8,530 nt of DNA from Akkermansia sp. Its GTDB lineage: Bacteria; Verrucomicrobiota; Verrucomicrobiia; Verrucomicrobiales; Akkermansiaceae. Location: the NCBI GenBank assembly GCA_020047775.1, contig JAIFNK010000138.1, positions 1 through 8,530 on the forward strand. The letters are read 5' to 3'. Under the pieces are notes generated by a model that was not told the origin of the DNA, searched no databases, and saw only the letters and a list, made by a program, of their open reading frames with translations. Of this stretch, positions 1-7,197 are shown one piece after another (position 1 is the stretch's first letter; every line of letters starts with the position of its first letter). Position numbers and translations under genes: made by a program.

Positions 1-212
1 GCCTCACGGGCAGGGCCGACACAAAAAAGATTGGATCTACCGCAAAGCCGCTGGGGCCGCGATGGGTCGCAGGGAAAATTCTCGGAAAATCGGGTCCGGC
101 AGGTCACTGCGACATCGTCACGGCGTCCGGGCGTGATTTGCGGAAATCGGTGCCCCGATCGTAGATGCCTAACGAATTGACCAAGCCAGCAACTATTCAG
201 AATCACCTCCTG
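1..212. other. Left-edge region without a confident gene
   Basis: This stretch lies downstream of the GH2 stop codon and reaches the window edge. No frame gives a recognisable protein. On the plus strand the frame starting at base 3 is open from the edge to a TAG at 162-164 (53 codons, ending in RDLRKSVPRS). It could be the tail of a convergent gene, but I recognise no family and its base composition by codon position is not decisive. On the minus strand the frame beginning GTG at 206 is also open to the edge, but its translation is rich in Cys and Arg and looks like a shadow frame. A Shine-Dalgarno-like GGAGGTGAT sits at 210-202 on the minus strand with no good start after it. Confidence 0.3.
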
Positions 213-2843
213 TTACTTGCCCTTACTGTCATTCGGCTCAGTTCCGGCCAGAAGTTTGTCCAAATATTCCTGGCTGAACGACTGGCCGGGCTGGAACGCG
301 TCGCTGCCAATGTAGGTCAGCAGGCTGTTGCGCACGCGCCGGATCACCGGATCAGGAGACTTGGGTTGCTCCTTGAGATCGAAGCCGCAGACGAGCAGTT
401 GCCCGCTGCCAACGCGTCCTTCAAACACCACGCCGAGTTTGTGATTGCGCGCGAAGTTGTCGATCACCTGAACGATGGGCCGGAAGTCGGCAGGGGAGTC
501 ATCGAGGATGAACAAGCGGGAGCGCTGCATCAGTCCATACCACTGCCAGTTGCTGTGCGACTCGGTGGGGAAACCCTTGAACAGCGGATGAGAGGGATCG
601 CAAAGCAGTCCCATCGTGTTCGGTTTTTGATCGGGAAACCAAACCGGACTCCAGAACACCGGCAGGAACTTGCCACCGAAGCACTGCGTGCCTTGGCAGG
701 CCGATGCATCCAGCAGCACTTTCTTACCTTGTGCCAGCGCATTCCTGGCCTGTTCCCAGTTGTCACAGGTCACCACGCCGTCCGCAGGCCGGGCATCCTC
801 TTCGGGTGGATAAACCCAGATGTCCCAATCGTTGGAGAACCCGCCGGCTGATACCTCGACTTTGAGTTTGGTCGCAGTGTCCACCTGCTTCAACGTGGCG
901 TTGATTTGCCCCAACGACGTCAGCCCACCTGTTGCGATGTTCGCCATTGGAAGGTTGCCCGCTGAGATTTGGCGGCCTTGCGGATCGGTGATCTTCCATG
1001 TCGGACGCACGCCCTCAAGTTTCGAGGCGCCGTAGTGGGCGATCTCGACACTGGCCGTGTAGGGTTCATCCGAGGAATAGGCCCTCTTCGGCATCCGCAG
1101 CAGTGGCACGGTGACATTGCAGAAGCGGCGATAGGCTTCTGGAGTGATGAAGCCTTTGGATTCCCAGAACGCATTCAGCGGCCCGACCAGTGCAGTGCCT
1201 TGCGTCGGATAATCGTGCAGATCCAGCAACTGGATCCCGCCGTATTTTGGCGTCCGCAGCAGCACTTCGATCTCCTCCTTGTAAAGCAGGGTCGCGAACC
1301 TGCCGCATGCGTCAACGTAGCGGGGCTCCAAATCGGCCAGATGCTTGCTGGCCAGATCCTCCCGCACCCGCTCGTAGTTTTTGAGAGTCATGACTCCATT
1401 CCACTTGGAGATCTCGCGTGAGTCCGGCCAATACATCCACTGTCCGATCTCGTGGGCGATTACCGGATGCGGATCCCCCTTCACAACCTCGGTTAGATCG
1501 CGTGCGGTGCCGGGCCCCTTGATGCCCCGGCCATCGACTTTCACGGTGAACTGCCGGTTCGGAGCCATCTGCGTGTGGTTCGATGCGGAGGTATAGAGGT
1601 GCCGTGAATCCCGTTCCCGCAACATTTCCACCCAACGTGTGAGAGTCTTCATGTCCCCGCCAAACTCATTGCCGAGCGCCATCAGACAAAACGAAGGATG
1701 ATTTCCATAGGTGTCCACGATGCGGCGGTATTCCGCTTCGAGAAACACATCGCGTTCGGTATTCTTCCCGGCTGGGACATTGGCGACAGGCCCCTCGACC
1801 TGCAGGATGATCCCTTCTTCATCGGCTGCAACAAATGCGGCTTCCGGCGGACACCAGGAATGGAAACGCATGTGGTTGAGCCCATACGATTGGATCACCC
1901 GGTAAATCTTCCTCCACGCTTCGACATCGGTCGGAGGATATCCGGTGAGCGGCCACACCGAACACTCCAGTGTTCCGCGAAGAAAGAGCGGACGGCCATT
2001 CATGGTGAATTGCGTCTCCATGGTGCTGAAATCCCGGAGCCCGAACCGCACCGTTTTTTGATGGTCACCAAGCCGGACCGTCATGTTCTGCATCTTGGGT
2101 GAGAACTCATCCCATAATGCGGCGTCCGGCAGCGGCACTTCAAGCTCCGCATTGCCACCCTGTTCGTCCCAACTCACCGGGCATTTCATGGTGCCGACAT
2201 CCAGAACTCCATTCCCGGGTTTGCCCGTGGCGTTGCCGACGCGCACCTTCACCCATGCGATCTTCCTTTTTGCATCCGGATGGACATTCACCGCATCCAC
2301 CCAGACTGCTGGAGTGGCATTCAGTTCGATGCGGCCGATGATGCCGTTCATGTTGCCCCAGGTGCCGCCGTACAATGCGGAGACAAACTGGCCGAGATCG
2401 AATTTGACCGTGTTGTCCACGCGGATTTCGAGACGGTGTTTCCCGGGTTTGAGATCGATGCCGAGGTCATGCACATGCGGAGTCACAAGGCTGTCCTGGG
2501 AGCCGACTCGCTTGCCGTCGATCGAGACGGTGGTGACCCACCTGCACCGCTCAAGAAACAGGGTCACACGTTTGCCCTCCCAATCGCGCGGGATTTCGAT
2601 GTCGCGTTGGTACCATGCGGGACCGGCGTAGTCATGAACCAGCCAGGGACCTGATAGATCGATGTTTTTCGAGTTTTTCGGACCAAGGCCGGCATCGCTC
2701 ATCGTCCCGGGCAATCTGATGGATTCCGAATAACCCTTGTCACCGGTCAGGCTGAACTTCCATTCACCGGCCAGTGAAATGCCGGATTCCTGAGCGCTCG
2801 CAATGCAAACAACTCCCAACACAAGAAAAACCAGGGTTTTCAT
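213..2843 (-). CDS. Secreted GH2-family glycoside hydrolase (beta-galactosidase/beta-glucuronidase-like)
   Basis: The product is 876 residues. It starts with a signal peptide of about 18 residues (MKTLVFLVLG..., likely cut after ASA), so it should act in the periplasm or outside the cell. Domain order is: sugar-binding jelly-roll at about 20-175 (AGPAWYQRDIEIP, then LFLERCRWVTTVSIDGKRVG); Ig-like domain at about 180-275; and TIM barrel from about 276, with GRPLFLRGT, then HMRFHSWCPPEAAF and DEEGIILQVEGP. The acid/base is probably Glu393 in ALGNEFGG and the nucleophile Glu465 in VIAHEIGQW. After a beta-rich linker, residues about 685-850 resemble a class I glutamine-amidotransferase/ThuA-like fold (KKVLLDASA, GSGQLLVCGFDL), an appendage known in some large GH2-type enzymes. 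The stop is TAA. No clear ribosome binding site precedes the ATG, but the signal peptide fixes the start. Substrate is not predictable; the GH78 neighbour suggests a rhamnose-containing glycan. The GH2 call is firm; specificity is open. Confidence 0.9.
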   Translation of the reverse strand: MKTLVFLVLGVVCIASAQESGISLAGEWKFSLTGDKGYSESIRLPGTMSDAGLGPKNSKNIDLSGPWLVHDYAGPAWYQRDIEIPRDWEGKRVTLFLERCRWVTTVSIDGKRVGSQDSLVTPHVHDLGIDLKPGKHRLEIRVDNTVKFDLGQFVSALYGGTWGNMNGIIGRIELNATPAVWVDAVNVHPDAKRKIAWVKVRVGNATGKPGNGVLDVGTMKCPVSWDEQGGNAELEVPLPDAALWDEFSPKMQNMTVRLGDHQKTVRFGLRDFSTMETQFTMNGRPLFLRGTLECSVWPLTGYPPTDVEAWRKIYRVIQSYGLNHMRFHSWCPPEAAFVAADEEGIILQVEGPVANVPAGKNTERDVFLEAEYRRIVDTYGNHPSFCLMALGNEFGGDMKTLTRWVEMLRERDSRHLYTSASNHTQMAPNRQFTVKVDGRGIKGPGTARDLTEVVKGDPHPVIAHEIGQWMYWPDSREISKWNGVMTLKNYERVREDLASKHLADLEPRYVDACGRFATLLYKEEIEVLLRTPKYGGIQLLDLHDYPTQGTALVGPLNAFWESKGFITPEAYRRFCNVTVPLLRMPKRAYSSDEPYTASVEIAHYGASKLEGVRPTWKITDPQGRQISAGNLPMANIATGGLTSLGQINATLKQVDTATKLKVEVSAGGFSNDWDIWVYPPEEDARPADGVVTCDNWEQARNALAQGKKVLLDASACQGTQCFGGKFLPVFWSPVWFPDQKPNTMGLLCDPSHPLFKGFPTESHSNWQWYGLMQRSRLFILDDSPADFRPIVQVIDNFARNHKLGVVFEGRVGSGQLLVCGFDLKEQPKSPDPVIRRVRNSLLTYIGSDAFQPGQSFSQEYLDKLLAGTEPNDSKGK

Positions 2844-2870
2844 ATCTATCAGGCCGGAGCCATGGGGACG

Positions 2871-2899
2871 CTACGTGGCGCGGAGGTTCATTCTTTCAA
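2871..2899 (-). promoter_or_regulatory. Possible promoter-like element upstream of the GH2 gene
   Basis: On the minus strand TTGAAA (2899-2894) is followed after exactly 17 nt by ACGTAG (2876-2871), ending 27 nt before the GH2 ATG. TTGAAA is a good -35 match, but ACGTAG is a poor -10. The reason to list it is that the same TTGAAA-N17-RCGTAG arrangement occurs upstream of the GH78 gene. It may equally be conserved flank of the nearby repeat. Confidence 0.2.
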
Positions 2900-2900
2900 G

Positions 2901-2946
2901 CTGCAGGAATTTGCTTTCTGCGGGATGCCCCTGAAAGAGCCATTGG
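2901..2946 (-). repeat. Intergenic repeat, copy A (46 nt)
   Basis: This block on the plus strand begins CTGCAGGA, contains TTTGCTT and CTGCGGGA, and ends AAGAGCCATTGG. It aligns without gaps to 5883-5928 with 39 of 46 positions identical (my count). Its right part also matches 7198-7224. It lies 57 nt upstream of the GH2 ATG, in the same orientation and at nearly the same distance as copy B before the GH78 start. Shape and location suggest a REP-like extragenic repeat. It contains no plausible coding sequence. Confidence 0.75.
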
Positions 2947-2989
2947 ATCGAATCGGAGGGCGGAGAAATGGGGGTTGGCTGGTGTTTGA

Positions 2990-3011
2990 CCCGTAGCAAG
3001 CAACTTTGCAG
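2990..3011 (+). repeat. Inverted partial copy of the intergenic repeat
   Basis: The plus strand here reads CCCGTAGCAAGC then AACTTTGCAG. Its reverse complement aligns with the left half of copies A and B (CTGCA...TTGCTT.CT.CGGG) with a 2-nt gap and about three mismatches. Together with copy A (2901-2946) it makes an inverted pair spanning about 110 bp, in the style of a REP doublet or a miniature inverted-repeat element. Confidence 0.5.
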
Positions 3012-3078
3012 TCCGGCTGGAAAACCGCTGAGAATGTTTTTGCCCATGTTCGGTCATTTGTAGCGTGGATGCCGTGGG

Positions 3079-5823
3079 TCATGGAAGCGTGGATTGAAAT
3101 TGATAAGTGCCACTGCCCACCTCGAATGCCGCCTCGCTGTTTTCGCAGCGGATCAATTTAAAGCCCGTTGCCTGTTTTGCAGTTTTGCCAGATTCGGTGA
3201 CGGACACCGCATCCCGCGCCGGCATGAATACCGTTGCGGTGGTGTTGGCGGGAACCGTGACCTCGATCGTGAGCTTCTCGTCCTCGCGTCTCCAGTTGCT
3301 GACGATGCGGCCATGGGGTGAGTCGTAGTGCGCCTTGACCCAGGTCAGGTCGCCCACGATGGCCGGCTTGATCAGGATCTTCTTGAAGCCGGGTGCCGCC
3401 GGATCGGGGCGGATGCCGGCGAGCCCCTGATAGAACCAGCCGCTCGGACAGGTGAAACAGGAATGGATCTGGGAGTAATACCCGTTCCACTGTTCCCACA
3501 AGGTGGTGGCACCTTGCGAGAGCATGTAGCCCCATCCCGGGTAGGTGGTCTGATTCATGATGGTGTATACCAAGTCGTTTCGCCCCGTCTCCTGAAGATA
3601 CTGGAGAAGGAAGTAGGTGCCCAGCATGCCGGTATCCAGATGGCCCTTGTTCTTGACCTGGATCAACTCTTCGAGGCGCTTCATGACGGTTTCCTTCAGG
3701 TCCTCAGGCACCACACCCGTCATCAGGGGCATGAGTTGGTAAGCCTGCTCGTCGATCACGTATTGCCCGGCCTCAACATTGTAAAACTCCTTGTGAATGA
3801 GCGGCCGGATTTCCCGGAGCCTTGCCAGCCAGCGTTGCGACTCGTTGGTCTTGCCGAGAATTCCGGCAGCCTTGGCCAGTTGTTCGATGAGATAAATCCG
3901 GTAGCAATTGTTGAACAATTCCTGAGCCGGTTTTTCCGGCCAGTTCTTGGTATCCATGCCGCGTCCCGGCGGCACCCAATCCCCGATGAAATCCCACTTG
4001 CCACCATAGGCCCTGAGGACGCCATCCTTACAACGGCTTTCCAGAAACTCGACATACCTTCGCATCGGTTCGTAGGCGCGCTCAAGCAATCGCTTGTCGC
4101 CATGGAATTGATAGAGCTTGGCAGGCAACACGCAGCCCGCGCCACCCCAGGCCGGGCCGCCGCCACCCCCTTGGTCCGGCGCCGTGTGCGGCAGATCACC
4201 CGTCGTCTGCTGCCCATCCAGCCAGTCCTCCGTCCACTTCGCATAAAAAGCGGGGGCGTTGCGGCTCATGACCAGCGATTCGACACCCAACTGCCCATCG
4301 CCATAACCCAAGCGCTCGCGATGCGGGCAGTCCACCATGTAGCCACCGAGATTCAGGCTGCGCAGCGTCCACACATTCACCTGATGGATGCGGTTGAACA
4401 ATTCGTTGGAGCATGAAAAATCTCCGGCATCCTTGAGATCCGATTCGATCAGCAGCGCCTCGGCGTCGCCCTTTTGCGGTGCCTTTGGCAAGCCCTCGAC
4501 GATGACGTAGCGAAAACCGTGATAGTTGAACTTCGAGCAGAACGCCTCGCCATGATTGCCAGCTGAAATGAACTCATCAATCTGCTTGAATGTCTGATAG
4601 GCGATCCCGCCACCATCCGTCTTGATGGTCCAGGCCGCGGTCGCCTTGATATCACCCGCCGGTGTCTTGTCCCCGGCAGGAGACTGGAACCGCTTGTCGG
4701 CGTAGCGCATGACCACCTTCTGCCCCGGTTCAAGCGAGGGCATTTTCAGCCGCAGCCATCCGGTGAGGTTGGTGCCGAAATCCAGCTCCCAGACATTCGT
4801 GGCAAGAGCGGTGCATTTTGCCAGCGGAATCACCGCGCCGATCCGGTTCGGCTCGCAGGACTGCGCTACCACCAAACCCTCTGGCGCATCACACTCGGTC
4901 ACCGGCTTCCATTCCCCGGCTTTGCAGCCTGGCTTGCTCCAGTCGGGAATGGCCCGGCGCGCATCGACGCACTCGCCGCCGAAATCGCCCCATTTCCAAG
5001 TGCCCAGCAGGCCATGAGTGCTCGGAGAAAAGCTCCACGAACGATCCGTTCCGACCACCACATCCTGTCCATCAACCGTCATGTGGATCTGCGCCCTTGC
5101 TTGGATTCCGGAGCGGGACCAGCCTCTACCCAGCCACAGGCCAATGCAATTGTCACCCGCCCGCAGCAGCTTGCTGATGTCATGCGCACGATAAAGCGAC
5201 CGCTTCCGCAGATCCGAGACCGCAGGGGAAAGCACATCGTCCCCGACCTTGTTTCCATTCACATACAATTCATAGTAGCCCCTGACGTTCACAAATGCGA
5301 TTGCCGACTCCGGGTTAGCCGCGAGCTTGAACTCCTTGCGAACCCATGGTGATGTCTCAACGGTCGTAAATTCAATCCACTTCGCATTCCAGTCCGCAGG
5401 TTCAAGCACCCCCATGGTCCACATCGCCGGTTCACTCCAGCCTTCACCATGGCTTCGACCGGCAAGCCATACCCTGACTTTCCAATAGCACCGCATGCGG
5501 GGTGCCAATGGTTTCCCTTTGTATTCCACCTGGATGCTTTGATCTCCATCCACCTTGCCACTGTCCCACAAATCGCCCTGGTCCTTGGCCAGCAGCTCCA
5601 TGCTTGAAGCCACCAGCACCTGATAGGCTGCCTGTGCGATGCCGCGCGTTGCCGATGACGAATCGCCCTCCGTGATCTTCCAACTGAGTCGCGGCTTGAC
5701 CGCATCGATGCCGAACGGGTTTTCCAGATATTCGCAACGCAGGTTTGTCAGTTCGGCGGCGCGCAGGGATACCAGCGATACAAGGATCAGGACAACGAAA
5801 GTCAGGAATGATGTTTTCATCAT
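3079..5823 (-). CDS. Secreted GH78 alpha-L-rhamnosidase
   Basis: The product is 914 residues from the chosen start and hydrolyses terminal alpha-L-rhamnose from glycans. The start is the first of two consecutive ATGs (5823, 5820), because AGGAAG lies 6 nt upstream and a signal peptide follows at once (MMKTSFLTFVVLILV...). The open frame runs on to 5958, but that extension only translates the intergenic repeat. Order: signal peptide 1-23; Bac_rhamnosid N-terminal Ig-like domain at about 24-145 (NPFGIDAVKPRLSW); carbohydrate-binding jelly-roll at about 150-320 (YYELYVNGNKVGDDVLSP); concanavalin-like domain at about 340-450 (LDFGTNLTGW); six-hairpin barrel at about 465-800; and C-terminal beta-sandwich. 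The catalytic motif DCPHRERLGYGDGQ gives Asp498 and the probable general acid Glu503. Glu777 in TTLWEQWNG fits the general base. Length and motifs are complete, so it should be active. It lies 235 bp upstream of the GH2 gene, in the same direction. Finer substrate preference cannot be read. Confidence 0.95.
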   Translation of the reverse strand: MMKTSFLTFVVLILVSLVSLRAAELTNLRCEYLENPFGIDAVKPRLSWKITEGDSSSATRGIAQAAYQVLVASSMELLAKDQGDLWDSGKVDGDQSIQVEYKGKPLAPRMRCYWKVRVWLAGRSHGEGWSEPAMWTMGVLEPADWNAKWIEFTTVETSPWVRKEFKLAANPESAIAFVNVRGYYELYVNGNKVGDDVLSPAVSDLRKRSLYRAHDISKLLRAGDNCIGLWLGRGWSRSGIQARAQIHMTVDGQDVVVGTDRSWSFSPSTHGLLGTWKWGDFGGECVDARRAIPDWSKPGCKAGEWKPVTECDAPEGLVVAQSCEPNRIGAVIPLAKCTALATNVWELDFGTNLTGWLRLKMPSLEPGQKVVMRYADKRFQSPAGDKTPAGDIKATAAWTIKTDGGGIAYQTFKQIDEFISAGNHGEAFCSKFNYHGFRYVIVEGLPKAPQKGDAEALLIESDLKDAGDFSCSNELFNRIHQVNVWTLRSLNLGGYMVDCPHRERLGYGDGQLGVESLVMSRNAPAFYAKWTEDWLDGQQTTGDLPHTAPDQGGGGGPAWGGAGCVLPAKLYQFHGDKRLLERAYEPMRRYVEFLESRCKDGVLRAYGGKWDFIGDWVPPGRGMDTKNWPEKPAQELFNNCYRIYLIEQLAKAAGILGKTNESQRWLARLREIRPLIHKEFYNVEAGQYVIDEQAYQLMPLMTGVVPEDLKETVMKRLEELIQVKNKGHLDTGMLGTYFLLQYLQETGRNDLVYTIMNQTTYPGWGYMLSQGATTLWEQWNGYYSQIHSCFTCPSGWFYQGLAGIRPDPAAPGFKKILIKPAIVGDLTWVKAHYDSPHGRIVSNWRREDEKLTIEVTVPANTTATVFMPARDAVSVTESGKTAKQATGFKLIRCENSEAAFEVGSGTYQFQSTLP

Positions 5824-5829
5824 TATCTG

Positions 5830-5835
5830 CTTCCT
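5830..5835 (-). promoter_or_regulatory. Ribosome binding site deciding the GH78 start
   Basis: The minus strand reads AGGAAG, 6 nt before ATG 5823 and 9 nt before ATG 5820. Because it sits just before the signal peptide, it favours these starts over the longer open frame that begins at 5958. Confidence 0.55.
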
Positions 5836-5862
5836 ACGCGGCTGGATGGGATGCTGTTTCAA
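5834..5862 (-). promoter_or_regulatory. Possible promoter-like element upstream of the GH78 gene
   Basis: On the minus strand TTGAAA (5862-5857) and GCGTAG (5839-5834) are 17 nt apart, the same layout as at 2899-2871 before the GH2 gene. The second box overlaps the AGGAAG ribosome binding site, which argues against its being a -10 box: the transcript would start at or inside the coding region. It is more likely shared repeat flank, or a protein- or RNA-level site. Confidence 0.15.
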
Positions 5863-5882
5863 ACCATAAGGAGGAAACTCCG

Positions 5883-5928
5883 CTGCAGGAGTTTGCTTGC
5901 TGCGGGAAGTTCCTGCAAGAGCCGTTGG
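5883..5928 (-). repeat. Intergenic repeat, copy B (46 nt)
   Basis: This copy aligns without gaps to copy A at 2901-2946 (39/46 identical) and lies 59 nt upstream of the GH78 ATG. It has internal dyad symmetry: TGCAGGA at 5884-5890 pairs with TCCTGCA at 5911-5917, and the stem can extend by further A-U and G-U pairs. Transcribed RNA, or single-stranded DNA, could fold into a hairpin. Copy A keeps only part of this pairing (CAGG with CCTG). Confidence 0.75.
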
Positions 5929-5932
5929 GGGA

Positions 5933-5995
5933 GTCTTCGCCGCGCTACGCCTGACCAAGCCGGAACGGCCTGCCGGTCGTAGCCTTGGCGAAGAC
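5933..5995. repeat. 63-nt imperfect palindrome (REP-like or terminator-like hairpin)
   Basis: The outer arms GTCTTCGCC (5933-5941) and GGCGAAGAC (5987-5995) are perfect 9-bp inverted repeats. Inner arms GCTACG (5944-5949) and CGTAGC (5978-5983) pair as well, and the centre holds a further CCG-GAA-CGG hairpin. It lies 70 nt past the GH27 stop and before the GH78 gene, so it could end or stabilise transcripts. There is no T-tract after it in either direction, so a classical rho-independent terminator is not supported and a REP-type element is more likely. Confidence 0.65.
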
Positions 5996-6065
5996 CTGAG
6001 GGCGGGGAAATGGACTCGTGGAGGTGATGGGCATGATGCATAGGAGCTTCCCGTTCATCATGGTC

Positions 6066-7158
6066 TTAATTCTTTTCAGGAACGCGATGGAGCACGGCAC
6101 AACCGCGGGGACCGACCCGCACAGTGAGTGGGTCGGTGAGGGTGCCTACATTTTTTTGGCGCCAGGCGTCGCGCATGCGGCAAGACCGCTTGATGCCGAG
6201 ATCCGCCAGGGTGACACTGATTTCACGATCCCCTTGTTTCGAGAGGTCAAATAGACCGATGGCGCAGGTGCCGTCGGAGAGTTCTTTTTTGAGAATCCAG
6301 ACGTCGTCGTCCATGCGCACGGGGGCGGCGCAACGTCCCAGAACATCCTGATTGATGGCGATCATCTCAGGATTGCAAAGCAATCCGCGGGTGAAATCGT
6401 CAATCGCCCCCATGTCGCCGGAAAAGAACAGGGGGCAGGCCATGAGACACCACAGCGACATATAACTGTATTGCTCGTTGGGAGTGAGTTCGACCGAAGC
6501 GGGCGGGCTGGCCTTGTCGAAAGGTGAGACCCACTTGCCAAGGATCAGATAGTCGGGGTCGTTCCATGAGGAGGGGCCGTTGTGCTCGCCGATTTCGATC
6601 GTCTTGCGGGCAATCTCGTAAACCCCGTTCTTCATGATGGTGTGGCCGAGATCGCCTCCCACACGCCATGATTGGCCGACTTCTTTCCCCAATTTCCAAA
6701 CTTCACCCAGGCCGTATTGACAGAGGTTGAGCTGGATGTCGCGTTTCTGCCGCGCGAGCATCGGGGCGATCAAACGGAAGGGTGCCTGATGGGCGGCTTT
6801 CTGTTCCTCTTTGGGCAGGGCATAAATGATCTTCGCATAGGTGCACAGGTCGTATTTCAGCAGGTCGAACCCCCAGTTCGCATAGGTTTCCACATCGATG
6901 GCCTCGTGACCATGACTGCCCTCGAACTGCTGGCAGGTGCGCGGGCCGGGCGATGAGTAGATGCCGGCCTTCAGACCGAGTCCGTGGATGAAGCCGGTCA
7001 GGGCCGGGAGACGGAGTGAGGATCTGCGGGCCTGCAATCCGCGCATCGTAGGTTTCCGCACTGGCGGAGGCAATCAGGCCGGGAAATGCGAGACACGCGG
7101 CCATGAGTCTGGGAAGAAGAATGTTTCGATCGGAATGGCGTCTTGGGCTGGGTTTCAT
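6066..7158 (-). pseudogene. Disrupted secreted GH27 alpha-galactosidase-like gene
   Basis: Two frames make up one gene. From ATG 7158 the first encodes MKPSPRRHSDRNILLPRL..., a Tat/Sec-like leader likely cut after ASASA, then ETYDARIAGPQILTPSPGP. From about 7016 the next frame reads LTGFIHGLGLKAGIYSSPGP and continues to a TAA at 6068-6066. This second part is the GH27 barrel from its third strand on: the nucleophile Asp in LLKYDLC (codon 6851-6849), CQYGLGEVWKLG, the acid/base Asp in SSWNDPDYL (codon 6560-6558), and the C-terminal beta-sandwich ending GPRGCAVLHRV. The family's opening PPMGWNSWN and INIDD segments, which bind substrate, are absent; about 90 residues of barrel and possibly an N-terminal Ig-like domain are lost. 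The splice falls near 7000-7012 and shifts the frame. It is therefore a pseudogene by internal deletion, unless the assembly dropped a segment. No ribosome binding site is clear. Another in-frame ATG lies at 7194. Confidence 0.8.
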
Positions 7159-7197
7159 GGATTCAGCGATTGTTAAATGCCGGTGAGTGCTCATGGT

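Noticed and set aside
165..851. A 228-codon plus-strand open frame at the left
   Set aside because: Antisense to the C-terminal part of the GH2 gene. Its composition mirrors that gene and it has no family features.
2888..3082. A 64-codon minus-strand frame whose ATG overlaps the GH78 stop (ATGA)
   Set aside because: The overlap looks operon-like, but the translation simply reads through the intergenic repeat and its inverted copy, with no protein-like character.
3062..3094. Direct repeat AGCGTGGAT, two copies 24 nt apart, at the GH78 3' end
   Set aside because: Nine bases in a short interval at a gene end can arise by chance, and no third unit is present.
3328..4416. A 362-codon plus-strand open frame
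   Set aside because: It lies wholly antisense to the GH78 barrel, whose motifs are unmistakable. Long antisense frames are expected in GC-rich genes, and its translation has no recognisable domain.
5824..5958. A 45-residue N-terminal extension of the GH78 protein
   Set aside because: It would bury the signal peptide and translate repeat DNA. The ATG at 5823 has a ribosome binding site.
5859..6041. A 60-codon minus-strand frame between GH27 and GH78
   Set aside because: It consists of the palindrome and repeat copy B translated. There is no family resemblance.
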